Assembly (NCBI GenBank): GCA_036873755.1
Contig: JAVTVY010006821.1
Span: 186,001 to 250,000 of the forward strand
Direction of reading: 5' to 3'
Source: Hanleya hanleyi
Taxonomy: Eukaryota > Mollusca > Polyplacophora > Lepidopleurida > Hanleyidae
Length of the DNA: 64,000 nucleotides
The notes beneath the pieces were generated by a model. That model saw only the letters and a program-made list of their open reading frames with translations, ran no database searches and was not told where the DNA came from. Both the position numbers and the translations under genes were made by a program. Shown piece by piece: positions 57,127 through 64,000 of the stretch (its first letter is position 1; every line of letters begins with the position of its first letter).

Positions 57127-57380
57127 AAAAATTTGAAAATCAATTTTCCTGTTTCTAAGCTTAAACTTACCTTCACATACCTTATTGCTATCGTGTTCCT
57201 ACGCGATTGCCCCATTGTAAAACCTTACCACAGAACCAAAAGAAATAGTCCCTGCAATGCCCAATGCCCATCCGCGAGTACCCAGAGTCCTCTCTGTCTG
57301 ACCACGTCACTTCCTTCTTTCCTATTCAATCGAACGCAGTTTGAATAACCCATCAGCGGGGAGGCTGGGCGGGCCATCAC
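57127..57380 (+). repeat. DIRS C left terminal repeat
   Basis: Begins AAAAATTTGAAAATCAA and includes AAACTTACCTTCACATACC, repeated inverted in the internal complementary region. The partner right repeat was not found before 64000. Confidence 0.75.
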
Positions 57381-57480
57381 AGTATGTGAAGGTAAGTTTA
57401 AGCTTAGAAATAGGAAAATTGATTTTCAAATTTTTCATATTTCTTGCGCTGTAAAACTTACCTTCACGTACCTTATTGCT
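57381..57480. repeat. DIRS C internal complementary region
   Basis: 57381-57435 is the complement of the left end. 57436-57480 (CATATTTCTTGCGC... CCTTATTGCT) should be the complement of the right end outside the window, and predicts its sequence. Confidence 0.8.
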
Positions 57481-57768
57481 AGAATATCATAGCAGGAGGA
57501 GGGAAATAGTGGTCAAACAGAAAAGTTCTCAAGCATAGGCGAAGGCAAAAACAGGAGTCAGCGAGATAATCGAGTGCCATAAAGACATATAACATGACGG
57601 TATGGCCATCGATATAATCACCCAGCCCTAAATATATACATATAAGCGGGCCTAGTGAATGGCTGACAAGCACCAGACCAAAACCTCCCGCCCCCCCCCT
57701 TTTTTTGAAAATTTGGGGAGAGCAGACACTTACCAGATTTTAAAAAAATGGTAAAATCACTAGGAGGT

Positions 57769-58041
57769 CTAGTGCGTTGACGGGTCCGCAACTGACTGGG
57801 CAGCCACCAGGGGTCCCAGTGAGTAAATGTCCCGTCGTTGGAGCGTCAGATCCCGGAGGTAGTGTGAGACGAAGGTAACATTACTCCTCCAGTAGCAGGC
57901 CCTCATTATGTCGGACACGGATCTATTGGTCCATAGAGGCCAGGATGCCGCCATGGCCCTGACCTCATGGGCGGAGACCTTGGATAAGGAGATAACCTCA
58001 GGTGGTACGTCCGTGTACGCAAAACGAATAGTCTTGGCAAG
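57769..58041 (-). pseudogene. DIRS C recombinase C terminus after premature stop
   Basis: In the same frame as the 1,011-codon ORF, this stretch has the AHEVR box, a Trp in ACYW and the nucleophile Tyr in SHYLRD, ending with a TAG. All catalytic residues after the first Arg lie downstream of the TGA, so only readthrough would yield an active enzyme. Confidence 0.8.
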
Positions 58042-61000
58042 TCAGGAAGATATAGTGTTTTTAGATATCTCCTGCTTTGAAGAGGGCCCAAACGGGATGA
58101 AAAGACGCACCCGCCCAGCTCTCATATGCTCCACACGTGCAAGGTAGCAGGAGAGAGCCCTGACGGGGCACAGGACTCTGTCGTCGTCAACAGCTGCGGA
58201 CAGGATGTTGGACAAAGCCGGGATGACGAACTCTCTCGGAAGGTTGTCGTAGAGGGACTGATTCTTAGCAACAAAGTCCGGGAGAGTAGATAACGCCACC
58301 CAGGTCCACTTAGGGTTGTATCTCAAAGACCTGAAGTCCAAGGCATGGATTTCTGATACGCGGGCGGCAGAGGCAAAGGCAATCAGAAATACGGTCTTGT
58401 AAGATAAAAACTTCATCTCACAGGTGCCAATAGGTTCGAAGGGAGGCTCAGAAAGCCGCCTCAGAACCAGAGCCAAATCCCATTTAGGAAGCTGCGGCGT
58501 CGGAGTAGGCCTCTCCACCCGAAAGGAACGAAGAAGGGCAGAAAGGTTGACGTCGAGTGATGGGTTGACACCTGTGGTCAATTGAAGTACCCTGGAGATA
58601 GCGGACCGATAGCCGTCGACCGTGGCCGGAACAAGCTGCCTGTCATGGAACAGATGCAAAAGGAAGTCTGCTACCTGGTGAACAGAGGCAGAGATTGGAT
58701 CAATCCCACGTCCAAAACACCAGGTAGCGAAGGACTTCCACTTGTTCTGGTACACCGCAGTCGTTGATGCTCTGGTGGACCGGACCATCCTTTCGGACGC
58801 TTCGACAGAAAATCCAGCCTCAACGAGCTGATGCTGGAGCACTTGAATGCGGTCAGTTGAAATAGACCGGGATTCGAGTGGTACAGGCTGGATCTCGGCT
58901 GACGAAGCAGGTTCCACCAAAGCGGCAGCCGACGAGGCACGTCTATGAGAAGATCCATCAGGTCTGCAAACCAAGGGCGAGTGGGCCACCACGGAGCCAC
59001 AAGGTAGACCACGCACGGCTGTGCTCGGATCTTCCGGAGGACTTGCGACAACATTGCTGGCGGCGGGTAGGCGTACGCAATCATACCAGTCCAAAGACAG
59101 GGCGTCGACTGCCAGGGCTGCTGGATCCGGAACGGGAGACACATAGGCCGGCAGTAGATGGTTCCAACGGGTGGCGAACAGATCTACGTTGGGCGTCTCC
59201 CATATCCGAGACATCTGGGCTAGGATGTCTCCGTGGAGCTGCCATTCGGTCGCTATTATCTGATTCGGTCTGGACAGTGCGTCGGCTAAGACGTTCAGAT
59301 GACCGGGAATGTGGCGAGCTCGCACAGAAATTTCGTTGTCCCAACATAGGTTGAAGAATTTCTGTGCTTGATCCAGCAGTTGGGGAGAGTGAGTCCCTCC
59401 CTGCTTGTTTATGTAGGCGAGGACTGTCGTGTTGTCCGTTGCTACTAACAAGCGTTGGTTCTTGAGGTCTGGAAGCAATCTCTGTATGGCCAGGGTTACG
59501 GCCTGGAACTCCAATACATTGATATGCAGCTTCCTCTGGCTGTCGTTCCACAAGCCGGATATTGACCTCGAACCCAAATGTGCTCCCCATCCTTCCATCG
59601 ATGCGTCCGTGAACAGTTGACGGGACGGCTGAAAGGGTAGGAAGGTGACACCTATCATCACGTTCTCCGGCTGCAGCCACCAGCGTAGGAGACGTTTGAC
59701 ATCCTCTGTCACAGGGACAGTAGGATTCAGGTGCCGTTTCGGCCAATGGTTGTTGAGGTGCATCATCAACGGCCGAAGCTGCAACCGACCTCGAGGTGTT
59801 ACATCCTGAGTTGATGTTAACAGGCCGATAATTGCAGCGAACTGGAGAGCACGTCTGTGCGATGCTGACAAGAACGTCGGCACCGACGTCAGAATTTTCT
59901 TCCAGCGGTCTTCCGGAGGTTTCGCTAACGCTGAAAGGGTGTCGTAGGAAACTCCGAGAAAGACTCGAGACTGGGATGGTGTCAACTCCGATTTGCCCTC
60001 GTGAGGGAGATAGCCCATAGCAACAAGGACCTCCCAAACGAAATTGGTGTCCTTGCGGAGTTCTTCCCTGCACTGATTCCGTAGTAGGGAATCGTCGAGG
60101 TAGAAGTGGTACTTGAGACCTCTGGTGTGCAGGAATGACGCCACCGGGTTGAAAATTCTGGTGAAGACCCAAGGGGATGTAAATAGTCCGAAAGGGAGCA
60201 CCCGTAACTGGAACTTCCGGTTGCCAACCAGGAAGCGCAGATACTTGTGATGAGCCCTGTAGATCGGAACATGCAGATATACATCTTGGAGGTCGAGAGA
60301 CGTCATCCAATCCCCTTGTAGCAGAGCCGAACGAATAGACCGGAACGACTCCATCCGGAAATGAGGAGGCGGGGCCAAGAAGTCCTTGTTCAACCGACGC
60401 AGGTTTATGACCATACGCATTTCGGTGGTGTTCTTCTTGGGGACCAGGAACACCGGAGAATAAAAGCCCGGGGACACATCGTTTGGCGGAAGTTCTATAG
60501 CAGCACCCTTCTCTACCAACTTGTCCACGGACCTCTGAATCTCCATCAGGTGCTCCCGACGCACAGGAATTCGAGACGCCTTGGGTGATGTAGTCAACGG
60601 GGGAGTTATGGCAAACTCCAGTCGATACCCATGACGTAGGGTGTTCAACACCCACGAATCCGCCTGGATTGCTTCCCAATTCCGCCAAAACCATACAAGT
60701 CTCCCGCCTACCGGAAGCGCCGGATCTGGTGGAATTGGAAACAGCGGCAACGTGCGGTCTCGCCATGCAGAAAGCACATCTGCATGGCCCGTGCCCTCAT
60801 TTCTTGGAAGCTTTAGCGGACTTCCCTTTTCCGCTACCACGTTTAGAGTGGCTGCTCCCCCCTCCCTTCGAGCCTCCGCCAGGTTTTGAAGAGGAGGGCG
60901 CATCCTTCTTGGAACCAGCCCCGGAAGAAGAACTTGAAGATGAAGCTTTCTTCGGGGCCGAGGAAGACGACGTCGAGGCCTCTGGGGCCGATCGCTTCCT

Positions 61001-61077
61001 CTGTTGAGGTCCAAAATAGGAATGCGTAGTCCTGGCAGCGGACATTTCATTCTGCAGCTCAGGTAGTACACCGGCAA
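58042..61077 (-). CDS. DIRS C RT/RNase H joined to tyrosine recombinase, truncated
   Basis: The 1,011-codon frame has RT motifs LVPKKN, DLQDVY (262-267), LPFG and YLDD (326-329). RNase H follows with FTDAS, NVLEFQA, ATDNTT and LADALSRP. At about 59090 the frame departs from the methyltransferase-like frame, which continues separately at 59144-58671, and enters the recombinase frame. The recombinase region (YQNKWKSFATWCFGRG, AARVSEIHAL) is cut by TGA 58044-58042, at a position where element B has a Trp codon. The apparent RT-recombinase fusion is best explained by a frameshift mutation. Confidence 0.85.
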   Translation of the reverse strand: MPVYYLSCRMKCPLPGLRIPILDLNRGSDRPQRPRRRLPRPRRKLHLQVLLPGLVPRRMRPPLQNLAEARREGGAATLNVVAEKGSPLKLPRNEGTGHADVLSAWRDRTLPLFPIPPDPALPVGGRLVWFWRNWEAIQADSWVLNTLRHGYRLEFAITPPLTTSPKASRIPVRREHLMEIQRSVDKLVEKGAAIELPPNDVSPGFYSPVFLVPKKNTTEMRMVINLRRLNKDFLAPPPHFRMESFRSIRSALLQGDWMTSLDLQDVYLHVPIYRAHHKYLRFLVGNRKFQLRVLPFGLFTSPWVFTRIFNPVASFLHTRGLKYHFYLDDSLLRNQCREELRKDTNFVWEVLVAMGYLPHEGKSELTPSQSRVFLGVSYDTLSALAKPPEDRWKKILTSVPTFLSASHRRALQFAAIIGLLTSTQDVTPRGRLQLRPLMMHLNNHWPKRHLNPTVPVTEDVKRLLRWWLQPENVMIGVTFLPFQPSRQLFTDASMEGWGAHLGSRSISGLWNDSQRKLHINVLEFQAVTLAIQRLLPDLKNQRLLVATDNTTVLAYINKQGGTHSPQLLDQAQKFFNLCWDNEISVRARHIPGHLNVLADALSRPNQIIATEWQLHGDILAQMSRIWETPNVDLFATRWNHLLPAYVSPVPDPAALAVDALSLDWYDCVRLPAASNVVASPPEDPSTAVRGLPCGSVVAHSPLVCRPDGSSHRRASSAAALVEPASSAEIQPVPLESRSISTDRIQVLQHQLVEAGFSVEASERMVRSTRASTTAVYQNKWKSFATWCFGRGIDPISASVHQVADFLLHLFHDRQLVPATVDGYRSAISRVLQLTTGVNPSLDVNLSALLRSFRVERPTPTPQLPKWDLALVLRRLSEPPFEPIGTCEMKFLSYKTVFLIAFASAARVSEIHALDFRSLRYNPKWTWVALSTLPDFVAKNQSLYDNLPREFVIPALSNILSAAVDDDRVLCPVRALSCYLARVEHMRAGRVRLFIPFGPSSKQEISKNTISS
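58671..59144 (-). pseudogene. DIRS C methyltransferase-like segment in shifted frame
   Basis: Contains AYAYPPPAMLSQVLRKI, VVYLVAPWWPTRPWF and LPLWWNLLRQP, which correspond to the tail of the element B RT polyprotein. It is out of frame with the upstream RT by one base, showing where the coding frame broke. Confidence 0.75.
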
Positions 61078-63148
61078 ACAGAAGTCCTGAGGCGGGGGAC
61101 TGCTCCCTTAAGGTCGACCTCACACTGGACGGAGTATACGTAGGCAGGGCCGTGAACAGTGCGAGACGCCTTAAGTGTACGAGCATAGCGGAAATGAAGA
61201 CTGAGGATGCCATCAAGTCCGCGTCCGCACGCGCAGCTGCCGTCAGGAAGTCCTTCATCAGGTTGACGTCATCAACCGGAACAGTCACGAAACCGGAAGC
61301 TGACGTTTGAGGTATGCGATTAAGGATCGTGCGAATGGCGTATAGAAACCAATCGAGATGGGAAGTAATCGCTACCTCCTGTCTAGAAGTGTCCTCCAGT
61401 AGACAAATCTGACGAACAGAAAGAGGGATGTCTTTCTTAGGCGGAGTAACTCCAAGAAACTGATCGAGTTCTGGTTCCTGGACTGCTGCTCGATCATACC
61501 AAGGTGAACCGTGTACTGAATACGACCGGAACACGGGTCGCTCCAGCGGGAAGACACCAGTAGATTTCTTAAACAGAGATCTAGATTCCTGTTGTCGTTG
61601 CCTCTCATCTTGGGTCTTAGGAAGTGAGAAGGCATCCCGCATGCGTTCAGCACATTCAAAAACGGCTCTAGAAGGCGGAAGTGATGTGCGATGAGACGGC
61701 TCTTGTCTGAGATCTGACATCGCAGTGACCCTTCTGGATTCCACAATTGGCGGAGGAGTCATATCCGGAAACAACTCGTAAAGGCGAGCCAGTGTATCAG
61801 AATAACTGGACGCGGCGAGATCCGGATCAGCATCAAACAAGGAAGTCCGTTCTTCCGCTTCCGCCTCAGCGTTATTCACTGTCACAGGATTCACAGAGGT
61901 AAACCTGGGCACAAACGAAGGAGGTGTAGGTCTACTACCCTGCGAGAGATCAAGTGGTAGCTGAGGATGGGAACCGGAAGTCGGCCACCTTGATGATACG
62001 GGGCGAGGTTGATAGCCAGCCCACTCAGGCACCGGAAGTGGCGTAGGAGATGGTGGAGGAGGCATCAACATGTCACGCTGTAGGGCTGCAAAATCAGCAG
62101 ATAATCTATTAAACCTATCAAAGAGGCTGGCAGGAATAGATGTTGCTGGAGGGCACTGCCTATCAGGAGGAGGAAGTAAGGCAGAACCGGAAGCAGCCGC
62201 ATATTGTGACATCGCAGGCCTAGCTGGGTATCTAGGCAGATGTGGGTGAGCAACCCTCACTTGCCGTCTCGGTATAGGCGCATGATATGGCATAGCATAT
62301 CTGACAGGCCTAGGAGAAGGAGAACGGAAGTAAGCACCCGATGTACCGGAAGTCGGTCGTGTAGGAATACGTGCAGTAGGAAACACTCGACGGGGTACAT
62401 CAAAAGGTCGGGCTACAGAAGCCACAGAAGGGTACGATGTAGGCCTATACACTACACTACGTACAGGAAGCGGAGAGTACGGAGGTGCAGTATAGGGAAG
62501 AGCCGGACTGCTATACACCGATGACGTAACCGGAAGTCTGTTCATAGATGACGTAACTCTAGTACCATACATCGATGAATGACCCGGAACCCCATAACCC
62601 GATGCATGAGCAGGAACATCATACGCAGAGGCAGTCCTATAGTAGGATGTAGTAGCCGACGTCGGAGCATGCGCAGAAAAAGCAGCGGAAGTTCCGATGT
62701 GAGACGATGATACCGGAAGGTAAGACGATACCGGAAGGTATGAAGTCAGTGGTTGCATATAAGCATCCGATATAATCGGAGCTACCGTTGGCCGGAAGTC
62801 ATAACTGGACACAGGCATATGTTGACGCTGGTCCGGTTGAGTAAGCTGAGGGGGTGCCGATAACGTTTGTTGTAAAGGCGCCCTGGAAAGTCTCGGAACA
62901 TTCAATAGGGAATGGCCAGACGCAGCAAAACCGGAAACGGGTGTAATAATCACCGTAGACTGCACTGGGCGAGGTGATATTACGGTCGCTGGAACAGCTT
63001 GCATCTTCGTAGCTAGTGTAGACGTTGATGAGCTGCGCCGAGATGACGAAAGATTCTCCGGAAGTGACGGGTCCTTGACTAGGGTGGAAGTCACAGTCTC
63101 CGGATTGACAATTCTGAACAGGGGACCTTCAGTCGGAAGTGACGTCAC
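60797..63148 (-). CDS. DIRS C Gag-like protein, up to 783 aa
   Basis: Long Pro/Ser/Tyr-rich protein with YLPVSSYLPVSS-type repeats and an LYELFPDMTPPP segment comparable to the VPDMP block of A and B. The C terminus is Ser/Gly/Lys-rich and basic (SSHSKRGSGKGKSAK), likely for nucleic-acid binding. The longest frame opens with GTG at 63148. An in-frame stop lies 10 codons upstream, and the first in-frame ATG is near codon 48 (about 63007), so the true start is uncertain. The RT frame follows in +1, overlapping its end. Confidence 0.8.
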   Translation of the reverse strand: MTSLPTEGPLFRIVNPETVTSTLVKDPSLPENLSSSRRSSSTSTLATKMQAVPATVISPRPVQSTVIITPVSGFAASGHSLLNVPRLSRAPLQQTLSAPPQLTQPDQRQHMPVSSYDFRPTVAPIISDAYMQPLTSYLPVSSYLPVSSSHIGTSAAFSAHAPTSATTSYYRTASAYDVPAHASGYGVPGHSSMYGTRVTSSMNRLPVTSSVYSSPALPYTAPPYSPLPVRSVVYRPTSYPSVASVARPFDVPRRVFPTARIPTRPTSGTSGAYFRSPSPRPVRYAMPYHAPIPRRQVRVAHPHLPRYPARPAMSQYAAASGSALLPPPDRQCPPATSIPASLFDRFNRLSADFAALQRDMLMPPPPSPTPLPVPEWAGYQPRPVSSRWPTSGSHPQLPLDLSQGSRPTPPSFVPRFTSVNPVTVNNAEAEAEERTSLFDADPDLAASSYSDTLARLYELFPDMTPPPIVESRRVTAMSDLRQEPSHRTSLPPSRAVFECAERMRDAFSLPKTQDERQRQQESRSLFKKSTGVFPLERPVFRSYSVHGSPWYDRAAVQEPELDQFLGVTPPKKDIPLSVRQICLLEDTSRQEVAITSHLDWFLYAIRTILNRIPQTSASGFVTVPVDDVNLMKDFLTAAARADADLMASSVFISAMLVHLRRLALFTALPTYTPSSVRSTLREQSPASGLLFAGVLPELQNEMSAARTTHSYFGPQQRKRSAPEASTSSSSAPKKASSSSSSSGAGSKKDAPSSSKPGGGSKGGGSSHSKRGSGKGKSAKASKK

Positions 63149-64000
63149 AGATGTGGGATCAAGGTGGGGTAGCCGTCAAGGTCAAGGGCGTCCCGTGCAA
63201 TAGCTTACCTACGGGACGACCGCCATCTTTGTTCCCCACCTTGGTCCCTGAAACAGAATTAGTACATGGAGGAGGAGAAATTACAAGCGTCTAGTCCGTC
63301 ATTCATAATCCAGCCGTCGTCCATTAGAGAATATCCGCGTCCATAATCCAAAGACCTATTCCATTTCCATATAACAGTATTAGCACCAAATTCAAAAAGA
63401 CAAAGTATACATAAACATAGGCTTGTTTCCTGCAAGAGAGAAGCGGTCAACAATTTTCAATGATGCCGGCAAGACATCATGATGTTCCAAAATATCAAAT
63501 CCGTATCGCTGATCAGTATTCTTAATCCATAATATTCGTTGTAAAGTCGTCATCTAAAGAATGGTGTATCTCAGTCACGCTTTGATTGTGACTGTTTATA
63601 TGAGCACCATGAGGATCTTGAAGTACATGGGTTCATACGGCCCCTAACCCCGGGTTAAGCGGAATTAGACACAAGTTACGAAACGTAACGCCATAGATCT
63701 TGCACGCTACGCTCGTATTTTGCTATCAGCATGCGATATGTATCGCCAAATTTGAAAACTTTGAGTGAAGGCGCTTAATGGTGTAGCCCTGTTTTATAAG
63801 TTTCTGCAACAATGTTTTGTGGCGTTGATTAAAATCGTCACATTTAACACAGGATCTAGCAAATGCTACTAGGCGTGATATGTATACGCCATATGCAGGT
63901 CCCACTGGAATATTACTGTCCAGAAAGGGATAGTTTACGATATCGAAATTGTAATCATCTCTTTTGTCATAAAGTCGACGAGAGAGAATGCCCGCTTCAT
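63149..64000. other. Probable 5' leader of DIRS C, unresolved
   Basis: No match to the predicted right terminal repeat, and no gene. AT-rich from 63.24 kb. It is either untranslated element sequence or flank with an altered element end. Confidence 0.35.

Larger units (their letters stand above)
57127..64000 (-). mobile_element. DIRS-type retrotransposon C (right end outside window)
   Basis: The left outer end and repeat start at about 57127. The internal complementary region 57381-57480 contains the complement of that end (57381-57435) followed by a sequence expected to be the complement of the unseen right end. The order on the minus strand is gag, RT/RNase H, recombinase. Sequence and gag differ clearly from A and B, so this is a separate subfamily. 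A frameshift near 59090 and a TGA at 58044-58042 suggest it cannot move by itself. Confidence 0.9.

Noticed and set aside
59081..60766. 561-aa minus-strand ORF
   Set aside because: Out-of-frame shadow of the DIRS C RT region, with no RT motifs.

Overview
The window is eukaryotic nuclear DNA. It carries an intron-rich gene with standard GT/AG splice sites on the minus strand, set in AT-rich introns full of interspersed and tandem repeats. Arrays of ~150 bp units ending in hairpins, DIRS-type retrotransposons and recurring cut-and-paste element fragments suggest a lophotrochozoan, most likely a bivalve mollusc. That assignment is an inference from repeat style, not proof.

The only host gene I can support is the 3' part of a CABIN1 (calcineurin-binding protein / HIRA-complex subunit) orthologue. 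It runs right to left from at least 56110 to its stop codon at 8418. I resolved 28 exons whose phases join without a break into about 1,839 codons. They match vertebrate CABIN1 from roughly its residue 430 to the end. The 5' exons lie beyond 64000.

Three DIRS-type (tyrosine-recombinase) retrotransposons lie on the minus strand. Element A (1-1972) runs off the left edge and shows only gag and its right terminal repeat. Element B (18804-25535) sits in CABIN1 intron 22 and looks complete: 249 bp inverted repeats with no difference seen, an internal complementary region, gag, RT/RNase H with a methyltransferase-like tail, and tyrosine recombinase. Element C (57127 to beyond 64000) lies upstream of the first visible exon. 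It belongs to another subfamily and carries a frameshift and a premature TGA.

Layout: 1-1972 element A; 1973-2940 decayed Ty3/gypsy pol; 3.6-4.1 kb endonuclease-domain relic; 4.5-5.6 kb 158-bp array; 6.4-6.9 kb foldback elements; 8.14-8.48 kb 68-bp array overlapping the CABIN1 stop codon; 8.4-56.1 kb CABIN1 with element B, at least six tandem arrays and several TIR elements in its introns; 56.1-57.1 kb truncated repeat; 57.1-64.0 kb element C.

The most unusual feature is that some arrays are built from CABIN1 sequence itself. The 3' end of exon 13 together with its splice donor has been amplified into an intronic minisatellite, with a related array at the other end of the same intron. The last coding bases of the terminal exon have likewise been amplified into a 68-bp array covering the stop codon and 3' UTR. 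A decayed partial copy of exon 20 lies beside that exon.
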